A stretch of DNA of 64,000 nucleotides from Leifsonia sp. ku-ls (GTDB lineage: Bacteria > Actinomycetota > Actinomycetes > Actinomycetales > Microbacteriaceae): contig QKXI01000001.1 in the NCBI GenBank assembly GCA_003367665.1, positions 1 through 64,000 of the forward strand, given 5' to 3'. This document shows positions 10,763 to 18,670 of the stretch, piece after piece; the stretch's first letter is position 1, and every line of letters starts with the position of its first letter. The position numbers were made by a program, and so were the translations under genes. The notes under the pieces were generated by a model that made no database searches, had not been told where the DNA came from, and worked only from the letters and a program-made list of their open reading frames with translations.

Positions 10763-12175
10763 CTAGTAGACCGTCGTGACCGGGATGGGCTCGCCCGCCT
10801 CGTCGAGGTGCTTCGAGGCCGGCTCCGGCCCCTTCTGCGCGGCGCGCTTGATGAGCTTGAACTCCACCACGGCGAGGGTGCCGTAGATGGCGGTGAAGGC
10901 GATCAGCGAGATCAGCACCTCGAGTCCCGTCGTTCCGGGCGAGACGCCGTCGGCCGTCTTCATGAGGCTGAACACGATCCACGGCTGGCGGCCCATCTCG
11001 GTGAAGATCCAGCCGACGATCATGGCCAGCAGCGACAGCGGCATGGCCCAGATCGCGACCTTCCACATCCACGGCCGGGCCGGGCTGCGGCCCTTGCGGG
11101 TCAGCCACAGGCCGACGACCGCGATCAGGACGTGCAGCATCCCCAGGCCGATCATCCAGCGGAACGCCCAGTAGGTGACCCAGATGATCGGTGTGTAGTC
11201 ACCGGGGCCGTACAGCTGCGTGTACTGCGCCTGCAGGTCGTTGATGCCCTCGACGGTGCCGTTCAGCGTGTGCGTCGAGAGGAACGACAGCAGGTACGGG
11301 ATGCGGATCGAGAACAGCTCGTGGACGCCGTCCGGCGTTCCGAGCGTGAAGATCGAGAACGACGCGTCCGCTCCGGTCGAGGTCTTGTAGAGCGCCTCGG
11401 CCGCGGCCATCTTCATCGGCTGCGTCTCGACCATCGCGAGCCCGAGCTGGTCGCCGCTGAGCACCGTGCCGACACCCGCGCCGATCATCAGCCAGAGGCC
11501 GAACTTCAGCGCCGGTCGCATGGTCTCGAGGTTGCGGTTGCGCGACAGGTGCCAGGCGGCCACGGCGATGATGAGGCCGGCCGAGACCATGAAGCAGCCG
11601 AAGATCGTGTGCGGGAAGGCGGCAAGCGCGACCTTGTTGGTGAGCACCGCCCACAGGTCGGTCAGCTCGGCGCGGCCCTTCGCCTCGTTCAGGTGGTAGC
11701 CGACCGGGTTCTGCATGAACGCGTTGGCGGCGAGGATGAAGTAGGCCGACAGGATGCTGCCGACCGACACGATCCAGATGGTGGCCAGGTGCAGGCCTTT
11801 GGGCAAGCGGTCCCAGCCGAAGATCCAGAGGCCGATGAAGGTGGCCTCCAGGAAGAAGGCGAGCAGTCCTTCCAGCGCGAGCGGGGCACCGAAGATGTCG
11901 CCGACGAAGCGCGAGTAGTCGGACCAGTTCATGCCGAACTGGAACTCCTGCACGATGCCGGTCACGACGCCCATCGCGAAGTTGATGAGGAAGATCTTCC
12001 CGAAGAAGTGCGTCAGCTGCAGGTAGTGCGGCTTGGCGGTGCGGTACCAGGCGGTCTGGAAGATCGCCGTGCAGGTGACCAGGCCGATGGTGAGCGGTAC
12101 GAACAAGAAGTGGTAGATCGTGGTGAGTCCGAACTGCCAGCGTGCCAGCAGGAGCGGATCCAGCAGCTCGTTCAC
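10763..12175 (-). CDS. cydA: Cytochrome bd quinol oxidase subunit I
   Basis: The 470-residue heme-bearing subunit has the CydA N-terminus FGLTTIYHFLFVPLTIGL, with a probable heme ligand His22, and the diagnostic GRQPWIVF motif about 80 residues before the C-terminus. Its length suggests the short Q-loop form common in Gram-positive bacteria. It starts with GTG at 12175 after a GGAGGG ribosome site 7 nt upstream. It is the first gene of cydABDC and is divergent from the BlaI-like repressor, with two perfect palindromic operators in between, implying BlaI-type control of the operon. Confidence 0.96.
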   Translation of the reverse strand: MNELLDPLLLARWQFGLTTIYHFLFVPLTIGLVTCTAIFQTAWYRTAKPHYLQLTHFFGKIFLINFAMGVVTGIVQEFQFGMNWSDYSRFVGDIFGAPLALEGLLAFFLEATFIGLWIFGWDRLPKGLHLATIWIVSVGSILSAYFILAANAFMQNPVGYHLNEAKGRAELTDLWAVLTNKVALAAFPHTIFGCFMVSAGLIIAVAAWHLSRNRNLETMRPALKFGLWLMIGAGVGTVLSGDQLGLAMVETQPMKMAAAEALYKTSTGADASFSIFTLGTPDGVHELFSIRIPYLLSFLSTHTLNGTVEGINDLQAQYTQLYGPGDYTPIIWVTYWAFRWMIGLGMLHVLIAVVGLWLTRKGRSPARPWMWKVAIWAMPLSLLAMIVGWIFTEMGRQPWIVFSLMKTADGVSPGTTGLEVLISLIAFTAIYGTLAVVEFKLIKRAAQKGPEPASKHLDEAGEPIPVTTVY

Positions 12176-12193
12176 AAGCCATCCCTCCGTTAC

Positions 12194-12210
12194 TTCTACG
12201 TTCTGTAGAA
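12194..12210. promoter_or_regulatory. BlaI-type operator 1 (cydA-proximal)
   Basis: TTCTAC-N5-GTAGAA, a perfect inverted repeat extendable by two more base pairs on each side (12192-12212). The TAC...GTA core is like known BlaI/MecI operators (TACA-TGTA). It lies 19 bp before the cydA start codon. Confidence 0.75.
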
Positions 12211-12217
12211 GTCCAAC

Positions 12218-12234
12218 TTCTACAAAGTGTAGAA
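12218..12234. promoter_or_regulatory. BlaI-type operator 2 (blaI-proximal)
   Basis: TTCTAC-N5-GTAGAA again, with the same arms and spacer length as operator 1 and centred 24 bp from it. It lies at the expected -35 region of the blaI-like promoter (TACCCT at 12255-12260), which fits autorepression. Confidence 0.75.
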
Positions 12235-12254
12235 CATTCTCAGGCGGTTCGCGC

Positions 12255-12260
12255 TACCCT
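12255..12260 (+). promoter_or_regulatory. Leaderless-type -10 element of the BlaI-like gene
   Basis: TACCCT, 6 nt before the GTG start at 12267. Confidence 0.45.
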
Positions 12261-12266
12261 GGGAAC

Positions 12267-12635
12267 GTGGCCAATCTCGGAGAACTCGAACGGGCCGTCA
12301 TGGACGCCCTGTGGGACGGCGACGCCCCCGTCAGCGCCGGGGAGCTACGCGACAAGCTAGCGGCGGCACGCCAGGGCGGCAAGGCACCCGCGCTCACCAC
12401 GATCCTCACCGTGCTCTCCCGGCTGGAGTCCAAGGGATTCGTCGGCCGCGACCGCGACGCCCGCCCGCACCTCTACTACGCGGCCCTCACCCGGGCCGGA
12501 CACGTCGCCGACCTGATGCGCGAAGTGCTGGAGTCGTCCTCCGACCGCACCGAGGCGCTGGCCTACTTCGTCGGCTCGGTGGACGAGTCGGAGGCCGAGG
12601 TGCTCCGCCGCCTCCTCGACGCCCGCAGCGTGTGA
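12267..12635 (+). CDS. blaI: BlaI/MecI/CopY-family transcriptional repressor
   Basis: The 122-residue winged-helix protein begins ANLGELERAVMDALWDGDAP and continues LTTILTVLSRLESKGFV, the recognition-helix region typical of BlaI/MecI. These repressors bind as dimers to TACA/TGTA-type palindromes and are inactivated by proteolysis triggered by a partner M56 protease, encoded here immediately downstream with GTGA overlap. I chose the GTG at 12267 because it begins the conserved family N-terminus and follows a TACCCT hexamer by 6 nt. The intergenic operators make cydABDC and blaI itself its likely targets. Confidence 0.9.
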   Translation: MANLGELERAVMDALWDGDAPVSAGELRDKLAAARQGGKAPALTTILTVLSRLESKGFVGRDRDARPHLYYAALTRAGHVADLMREVLESSSDRTEALAYFVGSVDESEAEVLRRLLDARSV

Positions 12636-13588
12636 GCGCCTCCCCCGTGGCGGGGCTCTGGGCCGCGGTCTTCCTCGGCGCCCTCGCGGTCGCGCTCGCG
12701 TGGCCCGTTCCCCTGCTGCTGGCGCGGGCCAAGTGGCCCTCCGCCGCGCCCGTGCTCGCCGTCGCGCTGTGGCAGTCGATCGCCCTCGCCGGCGGCATCT
12801 CCATGATCGGCTCGCTGCTGGTCGCCGGTCTGCAACCGTTCGGCGACGACCTGTGGAGCCGGATCGCCGGCGCCGCGTCCTGCCTGTTCCAGGGCCCGCT
12901 CCCGCCGGACGCCACGCTCCTGAACGCCTTCCTGCTGAGCGCCGCGGTCCTGCTCACGGCACACCTGCTGCTCAACCTCGCGCTCACCGCCGTGCGCAGC
13001 CGCAACCAGCGGCACCGGCACATGGAGCTGCTCCGGCTGCTGTCGTCGCCACTGCCCGACACCCCGAGCACGCGCGTGATCGACCATCCCGCACCCGCCG
13101 CCTACTGCCTGCCCGGCGCCCGCAGCGTGACCGTGCTGTCGGAGGGCATGATCGCGCTGCTCTCCCCCGCCGAGCTGGACGCCGTGGTCGCGCACGAGCG
13201 CGCGCACCTGCGGCAGAAGCACCACCTGCTGCTCGACGCGTTCCGCTCCTGGAAGCGCGCGCTGCCGTGGTTCCCGATCGCCACCCGCGCGCAGGACGCC
13301 GTGGCCCTGCTGCTGGAGATGCTGGCCGACGACACCGCCCGCCGCACCTCCGGCGACGCCGTGCTCGCGCAGGCGATCCGGCTCGTCGACGAGACCGGCC
13401 AGGCCGGCGCGGTGCTCGGCGCGCCGAAGGACCGCCGCACGCCGGAGCAGCGCCGGGCCGCGCTGGTCGCCCGCGAGGAGCGCCTGACCGACGGCCGCCG
13501 CACCGTCGGCCCGCTGCTCCGCGTCGCCGTCGTCGCGGCCACGGTGCTCCTCGTCCTCGTCCCCCCGGTCGTCGTCCTCCTCTCCTGA
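12632..13588 (+). CDS. M56-family membrane metalloprotease, BlaR1/MecR1-like without a penicillin-sensor domain
   Basis: The 318-residue protein has about four hydrophobic segments and a cytoplasmic zinc-protease motif HERAH at residues 188-192 (HExxH), with a later EMLADD segment that could supply the third ligand. It ends in a final membrane helix after about residue 290, with no extracellular beta-lactam-binding domain like that of staphylococcal BlaR1. It probably cleaves or otherwise inactivates the BlaI-like repressor encoded upstream, whose stop overlaps this GTG start. The signal it senses is not evident; control of cytochrome bd suggests a respiratory or envelope cue. Confidence 0.85.
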   Translation: MSASPVAGLWAAVFLGALAVALAWPVPLLLARAKWPSAAPVLAVALWQSIALAGGISMIGSLLVAGLQPFGDDLWSRIAGAASCLFQGPLPPDATLLNAFLLSAAVLLTAHLLLNLALTAVRSRNQRHRHMELLRLLSSPLPDTPSTRVIDHPAPAAYCLPGARSVTVLSEGMIALLSPAELDAVVAHERAHLRQKHHLLLDAFRSWKRALPWFPIATRAQDAVALLLEMLADDTARRTSGDAVLAQAIRLVDETGQAGAVLGAPKDRRTPEQRRAALVAREERLTDGRRTVGPLLRVAVVAATVLLVLVPPVVVLLS

Positions 13589-13603
13589 CCCGGTCGCCCC
13601 AAG

Positions 13604-13668
13604 CCATCGGCTCCGGACTTTTTCGAGCGGACACGCCCTGCACGCTCGAAAAACTCAGGAACTGTCGG
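13604..13668. repeat. Dispersed palindromic element, copy A (possible terminator)
   Basis: Two 26-nt imperfect arms (13604-13629 and 13643-13668) flank a 13-nt loop beginning GACACGCC. The inner part (TTTTTCGAGCG with CGCTCGAAAAA) is perfect. It starts 15 bp after the M56 protease stop. The right arm and GACACGCC core match the element at 44661-44725. Confidence 0.7.
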
Positions 13669-13690
13669 CTGCGGGCTCAGGCGGCGACGC

Positions 13691-13696
13691 TAGGGT
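13691..13696 (+). promoter_or_regulatory. -10 element upstream of the dedA mini-ORF chain
   Basis: TAGGGT, 6 nt before an ATG at 13703. That ATG opens a 9-codon ORF (MPRREPTT) rather than dedA itself. Confidence 0.4.
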
Positions 13697-13702
13697 TCGG
13701 GT

Positions 13703-13729
13703 ATGCCGCGACGGGAGCCGACGACATGA
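13703..13729 (+). CDS. Leaderless mini-ORF upstream of dedA (8 residues)
   Basis: ATG to TGA encoding MPRREPTT. Its start is 6 nt after TAGGGT. Its TGA overlaps the ATG at 13726 of a second mini-ORF (MNDAR, ending 13743), whose own TGA overlaps the dedA ATG at 13740. No Shine-Dalgarno is visible before dedA, so ribosomes may reach it by repeated termination-reinitiation. Function is inferred only from this geometry. Confidence 0.35.
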   Translation: MPRREPTT

Positions 13730-13739
13730 ACGACGCACG

Positions 13740-14417
13740 ATGAACGAGGCGCTGACCTGGGTGCTCGACCTGGTGCAGAGCGTGGACCCGGTGCTCCGGA
13801 CGCTGCTCGCCGGCGTCGGCATCCTGCTCGAGACCTCGATCCTCATCGGCCTCGTCGTGCCGGGCGACACGGTCGTCCTGGTCGCGAGCACGGCCGTGGA
13901 GGGGCCGGTCGAGTACCTCGCACTGGTGGTCGCCGTGATCGTGGGGGCGCTCTGCGGCGAGTCGATCGGGTTCGCCCTCGGCCGCTGGTTCGGCCCGCGA
14001 ATCCGCAACAGCCGCCTGGGCGCGCGCATCGGCACCCGCAACTTCGACCGCGCCGAGGCGTACCTGGCGCGGCGCGGCGGGATCGCGGTGTTCCTGTCCC
14101 GCTTCCTGCCGGTGCTGCACTCGCTCATCCCGCTCACCGTCGGCATGAGTCCGATGCGCTACCGGACGTTCATGGCCTGGACGGCGCCCGCCTGCGTGCT
14201 CTGGGCGCTGGCGTACGTGACGGTCGGCTCGGTGGCCGCCGGCGGCTACCGCGAGCTGTCGCGCGAGCTGCACTGGGCGGGCTACGTCTTCGTCGCCGTG
14301 ATCGCCCTCTTCGTGCTCGCGGTGTTCGTCGTGAAGAAGGTGCTGGGCAGACGCGAGGCCCGGCACATGGAAGCGGCGGCCCGGGAGTCCGAGCCGCCGC
14401 TTCGCGAAGCCGAGTGA
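13740..14417 (+). CDS. DedA-family (VTT domain) membrane protein
   Basis: The 225-residue polytopic protein has the DedA pattern: an early ETSILIGLVVPGD segment (acidic residue and GxVxPGD), then GESIGFALGRWFG and a second re-entrant region FLSRFLPVLHSLIPLTVGMSPM. Many DedA proteins act in polyphosphoprenol or phospholipid translocation and in envelope homeostasis; the substrate here is unknown. The ATG is part of a chain of overlapping mini-ORFs and lacks an obvious ribosome site. It converges with the osmoprotectant-binding protein gene only 5 bp away. Confidence 0.9.
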   Translation: MNEALTWVLDLVQSVDPVLRTLLAGVGILLETSILIGLVVPGDTVVLVASTAVEGPVEYLALVVAVIVGALCGESIGFALGRWFGPRIRNSRLGARIGTRNFDRAEAYLARRGGIAVFLSRFLPVLHSLIPLTVGMSPMRYRTFMAWTAPACVLWALAYVTVGSVAAGGYRELSRELHWAGYVFVAVIALFVLAVFVVKKVLGRREARHMEAAARESEPPLREAE

Positions 14418-14422
14418 CTCGG

Positions 14423-15349
14423 CTACTTGATCGGGTGGTCCTGCAGCCACTTCTTGGCGACCGCGTCGGGCTGCGTCTTGCTCGCGCCCTGGTTCTCGCC
14501 GTTCATGTCGATCAGGTCGGCCGTGGTGAGCTCCTTGGAGACCTTGTTCAGGACCTCCTTTACCTTGTCGGAGGCCTTCTTGGAGTTGATCAGCGGAACG
14601 ATGTTCTGCGCCGCGATCAGGTTCTTGGGATCCTTCAGGGTCACGAAGCCGTTGTCCTTGATGGCCGGCGTCGTCGTGTAGATGTCGGCCAGCTGCACGT
14701 CGCCGTTCTTCAGCGCGGCAACGGTCAGCGGACCGCCGGAGTCGCTGATCGGCTTGAGCGTCGCGGTGACGCCGTAGGCCGACTTGAGCCCGGGGATGCC
14801 GTACGGCCGGGTCTGGAACTCCGGGTTGGCGCCGACCGTGAGGGGCTCCGTGACCTTCTTCAGGTCATCGAGGCTCTTCACGCCGTACTTGTCGGAGAAC
14901 TCCTTGGTGACGTTGTAGGAGTCGGCGTCCTGCGCCTCCGACTGATCGAGCACCTCGTAGCCCTTCGGCAGCGCCTTGCCGAGCGCGCTGTAGACGTCGT
15001 CGCTCGAGGTGGCGGTGCTGTTCTTGTCGTAGAACTGGAGCAGGTTGCCGCTGTACTCGGGGATGAGGTCGATGGAGCCATCCTGCAGCGCCTTCAGGTA
15101 GACGTCGCGCTGGCCGATGCTCGGCTTGTACGAGACCTTCACGCCGTTGGCCGCCAGGGCCTGGCCGTAGATCTGCATGAGGATCTCGGACTCGCCGAAC
15201 GCGGCGGAGCCGACGGTCACCGTGTCGCCGGAGGACGAGCTGGAACCGGTGTTGAACGCGCCGCCGCCGGACGAGCAGGCGCTCAGGGCGAGCAGCGCCC
15301 CGGCGGCGAGCACGCCGGCCGCGATGCGGCTCTTCTTCGATGCGAACAT
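14423..15349 (-). CDS. Osmoprotectant (glycine betaine/choline-type) ABC transporter substrate-binding lipoprotein
   Basis: The 308-residue lipoprotein has a signal with lipobox LSAC (lipidated Cys25) followed by a Gly/Ser linker, then an OpuAC/OpuCC-like domain (VTVGSAAFGESEILMQIYGQ, IDLIPEYSGNLL). It captures a quaternary amine or related osmolyte for the two permeases and ATPase encoded just upstream in the same operon. A purine-rich AGAGAAGAGAG tract serves as ribosome site before the ATG. Substrate identity cannot be settled from sequence alone. Confidence 0.88.
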   Translation of the reverse strand: MFASKKSRIAAGVLAAGALLALSACSSGGGAFNTGSSSSSGDTVTVGSAAFGESEILMQIYGQALAANGVKVSYKPSIGQRDVYLKALQDGSIDLIPEYSGNLLQFYDKNSTATSSDDVYSALGKALPKGYEVLDQSEAQDADSYNVTKEFSDKYGVKSLDDLKKVTEPLTVGANPEFQTRPYGIPGLKSAYGVTATLKPISDSGGPLTVAALKNGDVQLADIYTTTPAIKDNGFVTLKDPKNLIAAQNIVPLINSKKASDKVKEVLNKVSKELTTADLIDMNGENQGASKTQPDAVAKKWLQDHPIK

Positions 15350-15404
15350 GATCTCTCTTCTCTCGGTGTGATTCGTGGTTCTCGGTGTGTGCGGGGTGGA
15401 ACGG

Positions 15405-16142
15405 TCAGGAGGTCGTGGCGGTCTCGGGCGCGGCGGTGTGCGTGCGGCCCCGGCCCGCGCCGTCGTCGCGGACGCGTCCGGCGATCACGCCGCGCGGCAC
15501 GACCAGCCGCTGCACGATCGCGAACAGGCCGTCGGACACCAGCGCGAGCGCGATGACGATGATGGATCCGCCGAGCATCTCGGGGTAGTTCTGCACCGCG
15601 ATGCCGTCGATGAGGAACCGGCCGAGGCCCCCGACGGGCAGGATCGCCGCCACCGTCCAGGTCGCGATGACCTGGAGCGCACCGGACCGGATGCCGCCGA
15701 TGACCAGGGGCAGGGCGAGCGGCAGCTCCACCTTGGCGAACACCTGCCAGCCGGTCATCCCGATGGCGCGCGCCGCGTCGATCGGCGCCCGGTCCACGGA
15801 CTCCAGGCCGGAGTAGGCGCCGGCGAGCACGGGCGGGATGGCCAGGATGGTCAGCGCGATCAGCGGCGGGACGATCGAGAGGTTCGCGGTGATCAGGGCC
15901 AGGTAGATCACCAGACCCAGCGTCGGGAGCGCCCGGAGCGCGCCGGAGACGCCCACCGCCAGGCCGCGGAGCTTCCCGGTGTGACCGATGGCGAAGCCGA
16001 TCGGGAGCGCGATCGCCGCCGCGAGCAGCAGCGTGAGCAGCGAGTACAGGATGTGCTCGATCGTCCGCGCGGGGATGCCGCCGGCGCCGACCCAGTTCGC
16101 CGGGTCGAAGATCCACCCGAAGGCGGCGACGATGTCGGTCAT
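15405..16142 (-). CDS. Osmoprotectant ABC transporter permease
   Basis: The 245-residue protein has about six membrane helices and the binding-protein-dependent transport motif (ALRALPTLGLVIYLALI, and the EAA-like GLESVDRAPIDAARAIGMTGWQVFAKVELPLA region). It pairs with the permease encoded directly upstream. I took the ATG at 16142, which overlaps that gene's stop (ATGA), because residues further upstream in this frame are antisense-like and Arg-rich. Confidence 0.88.
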   Translation of the reverse strand: MTDIVAAFGWIFDPANWVGAGGIPARTIEHILYSLLTLLLAAAIALPIGFAIGHTGKLRGLAVGVSGALRALPTLGLVIYLALITANLSIVPPLIALTILAIPPVLAGAYSGLESVDRAPIDAARAIGMTGWQVFAKVELPLALPLVIGGIRSGALQVIATWTVAAILPVGGLGRFLIDGIAVQNYPEMLGGSIIVIALALVSDGLFAIVQRLVVPRGVIAGRVRDDGAGRGRTHTAAPETATTS

Positions 16143-16828
16143 GCTCCGGTCACCGCCTTCATCGCGGCGCTGTGCCCCTGCCGGCGGGCGCGTCGGTCGG
16201 CGCGCGTCCACGGCAGCAGCAGCCGGCCGAGCCCGACCAGGATCAGGTCGAACACCAGGGCCAGGAGCATGATGAGCACGATGCCGGTGACGGCCTCCTC
16301 CGGGTAGTACCGGTTGAGGCTGTCGGTGAACAGGAAACCGAGGTTCGGCACGCCGAGGAGGGCCGCGACGCTCACCAGGCTGACCGTGCTGACCGAGACG
16401 ACCCGGAGGCCGGCCAGCAGCACCGGACCGGCGAGCGGCAGCTCCACCGTCCAGAACCGCCGCCAGCCGGAGAATCCGACCGCCGTCGCCGACTGCAGCA
16501 CGTCGCCGGGGACGGCGGCAAGAGCGTCCGCCGCCGTGCGGACCATGAGCGCCAGTGCGTACACGCTCAGGGCGATGACCACGTTCAGCGGGGAGAGGAT
16601 CTGCGTGCCGATCAGCGCCGGCATGGCGAAGAAGAACGGCAGCGACGGGATGGCGTACAGGATGCCGCACACCGTCAGCAACACGCCGCGACTCCAGCGG
16701 TAGCGGTTCGCCACCCAGCCGATCGGCACGGCGAGCACGAAGCCGATGACGATCGGCAGTGCCGCCAGCCACACGTGGGAGACCGTGAGATTCCAGACCT
16801 GGCCGAGATTCGACCACAAGAAGCTCAC
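16139..16828 (-). CDS. Osmoprotectant ABC transporter permease
   Basis: The 229-residue membrane protein begins MSFLWSNLGQVWNLTVSHVW, typical of OpuCB-type permeases, and carries the EAA-like loop GDVLQSATAVGFSGWRRFWTVELPLAGP that contacts the ATPase. Two non-identical permeases in one operon suggest a heterodimeric channel. It overlaps the ATPase gene upstream and the second permease downstream by ATGA junctions. Confidence 0.88.
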   Translation of the reverse strand: MSFLWSNLGQVWNLTVSHVWLAALPIVIGFVLAVPIGWVANRYRWSRGVLLTVCGILYAIPSLPFFFAMPALIGTQILSPLNVVIALSVYALALMVRTAADALAAVPGDVLQSATAVGFSGWRRFWTVELPLAGPVLLAGLRVVSVSTVSLVSVAALLGVPNLGFLFTDSLNRYYPEEAVTGIVLIMLLALVFDLILVGLGRLLLPWTRADRRARRQGHSAAMKAVTGA

Positions 16829-17724
16829 GACGCGTCCTCACCCTGCGCCGGAGCACCCGCGACCGGAACGGTCGCGGCCTTTGCCTCGGAGGGGACGGCC
16901 TCGCCGGTCGGCGTGCCGGACAGGACGCCCGCCGGGCGCCCGTCGTCGTCGACGAGCACGGAGCCCGTCGGCGTCTGCTCGACATGGAGGACGCGACGGC
17001 CGCGCTCCGCGCCGATGAACGAGGCGACGAAGTCGTCGGCCGGGTCGGCGAGGATCTCGGACGGCGTGCCCTTCTGCGCCACGATCCCGCCCTTCCGGAA
17101 GATGACGACCTGGTCGCCGAGCTTGAACGCCTCGTCGATGTCGTGCGTCACGAAGACGACGGTCTTGCCGAGGTCGCGCTGCAACCGGAGCAGCTCGTTC
17201 TGCAGGTCGTCGCGGACGATCGGGTCGACGGCGCCGAACGGCTCGTCCATGAGCAGGATGTTGGGGTCGACCGCGAGGCCGCGCGCCACGCCGACGCGCT
17301 GCTGCTGGCCGCCGGAGAGCTGACTCGGGTACCGATCGGCGAGCGACCGCTCCAGCCCGACCGTGTCCATGAGCTCGAGCGCCCGCTGCCGGGCCTCCTT
17401 CTTCTTCACGCCCTTGAGCAGCGGGACCGTCGCGATGTTGTCGACGACCTTGCGGTGCGGCAGGAGGCCGGAGTTCTGCATCACGTAGCCGATCGAGCGA
17501 CGCAACGCGACGGGCTCGAGCGAGAGCACGTCCTCTCCGTCGATCTCGATCGCGCCGGACGTCGGGTCGACCATGCGGTTGATCATCCGCAGGATCGTGG
17601 TCTTGCCGCTGCCCGACGACCCCACCAGCACGGTGATCTTGCGGGACGGGATGACGAGCGAGAAGTCGTCGACCGCGAGCGTCCCGTCGGGGAAACGCTT
17701 GGTCACGTCGCGGAACTCGATCAC
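16825..17724 (-). CDS. Osmoprotectant ABC transporter ATP-binding protein
   Basis: The 299-residue ATPase has Walker A GSSGSGKTT (35-43), signature LSGGQQQRVGVARGL and Walker B ILLMDEPFGAVDP. Homologues such as OpuCA usually carry two C-terminal CBS domains; here only about 55 residues follow the ATPase, with one fragment (SVLVDDDGRPAGVLS) resembling half a CBS repeat, so nucleotide or ionic-strength sensing may be lost. The GTG start at 17724 follows GGGGGAGG by 7 nt. The first gene of a four-gene operon. Confidence 0.88.
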   Translation of the reverse strand: MIEFRDVTKRFPDGTLAVDDFSLVIPSRKITVLVGSSGSGKTTILRMINRMVDPTSGAIEIDGEDVLSLEPVALRRSIGYVMQNSGLLPHRKVVDNIATVPLLKGVKKKEARQRALELMDTVGLERSLADRYPSQLSGGQQQRVGVARGLAVDPNILLMDEPFGAVDPIVRDDLQNELLRLQRDLGKTVVFVTHDIDEAFKLGDQVVIFRKGGIVAQKGTPSEILADPADDFVASFIGAERGRRVLHVEQTPTGSVLVDDDGRPAGVLSGTPTGEAVPSEAKAATVPVAGAPAQGEDAS

Positions 17725-17792
17725 GACAGGCCTCCCCCGGGGAAGGCTGCGCGCTCGGAGTCGCTCGGGTGTGCGGAGACTGAGTCGGCCAT
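17721..17792 (-). CDS. Possible 23-residue leader ORF coupled to the osmoprotectant operon
   Basis: ATG at 17792 opens 23 codons (MADSVSAHPSDS...) ending in TGA that overlaps the ATPase GTG start in a GTGA junction, after a weak GAGG. The coupling geometry matches real junctions in this window, but composition alone does not prove translation. Apart from this ORF I see no gene in 17725-18013. Confidence 0.25.
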   Translation of the reverse strand: MADSVSAHPSDSERAAFPGGGLS

Positions 17793-18013
17793 CGTCCTCA
17801 GCCAAACAGGGTCGGGCCGTTTGCGCAACGGAATGCGTCGAATTGTGGCGTTCAGGGTCGGTCGCATGCCGGCCCCCCTTCGTTCGGTGTTCGGTGTCGT
17901 GGCCGTCAGGCCTGCCTACGCCCTCTGTTCGGAGCGCTCGCCCGTGTGGATGCCAACCTGCCACCGACCACCGACATTCCCGCCCCCGGCCGGAACGGCG
18001 TGCCCGTCGAGGG

Positions 18014-18670
18014 TCAGGCGTTCTCGCCGAACCGCCGTTCGAGGTACTCGCGGGCGACCGTGCGCGCCTCGGAGATGAAGCGCTCGTCGCCCTCCGGGTC
18101 CTCCACGAACGCCCGGTTGATCAGGGAGTCCATGATCTCCACGACGACCTCGAGACGGAAGGCGAGCTCCTCGCCCGCGGGGAGTCCGAACTCGTCGGAG
18201 AGGATCTCGGCGAACTGCTGCGCGAAGCCGACCGGGCGGACCACCTCGTCCTCCGGGACGCCCGCGCGCTCCACGTCGGAGAAGCGGATGATGCGGAAGC
18301 CCGGCTCGGTGCGGAACATGCCGACGAACGCGTCGATGGCGCACTCGACCGCGTTCCACCAGTGCTCGGGGGACTCGGCGTCGATGGCCTGCACCACGGA
18401 GTGGCGGTAGCGCAGCAGGGCGCGGTCGCGGAGGGCCTGCAGCAGCACGATGCGGTCGGGGAAGTAGCGGTAGACGGTGCCGATGGAGGCGCCGGCGCGT
18501 TCGGCGACCATCGCGGTCGTCAGACGGTCGAATCCGATCTCGTCCACGACCGCCGCGGCCGCGTCGAGCAGCGCGTCGATGCGGGCGGCGCTGCGCTCCT
18601 GGATCGGTTCCGTGCGCACGAGCGGCGCTCCGACGGTGCTCTGCCCGGCGACCAGATCATTGATGGGCAC
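18014..18670 (-). CDS. TetR/AcrR-family transcriptional regulator
   Basis: The 218-residue protein has an N-terminal TetR helix-turn-helix (about residues 25-75: RIDALLDAAAAVVDEIGFDRL then AGASIGTVYRYFPDR) and a helical C-terminal ligand/dimer domain. I chose GTG at 18670 because AAGGAG lies 8 nt upstream. It is co-directional with and upstream of the osmoprotectant operon, and divergent from the App1-like gene; either could be a target. A 16-bp palindrome in the divergent region is a possible operator. The ligand is unknown. Confidence 0.85.
   Translation of the reverse strand: MPINDLVAGQSTVGAPLVRTEPIQERSAARIDALLDAAAAVVDEIGFDRLTTAMVAERAGASIGTVYRYFPDRIVLLQALRDRALLRYRHSVVQAIDAESPEHWWNAVECAIDAFVGMFRTEPGFRIIRFSDVERAGVPEDEVVRPVGFAQQFAEILSDEFGLPAGEELAFRLEVVVEIMDSLINRAFVEDPEGDERFISEARTVAREYLERRFGENA

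Noticed and set aside
12176-13588. A beta-lactam resistance operon
   Set aside because: BlaI and an M56 protease are present, but there is no beta-lactamase or penicillin-binding protein and no sensor domain; the target operon is cydABDC.
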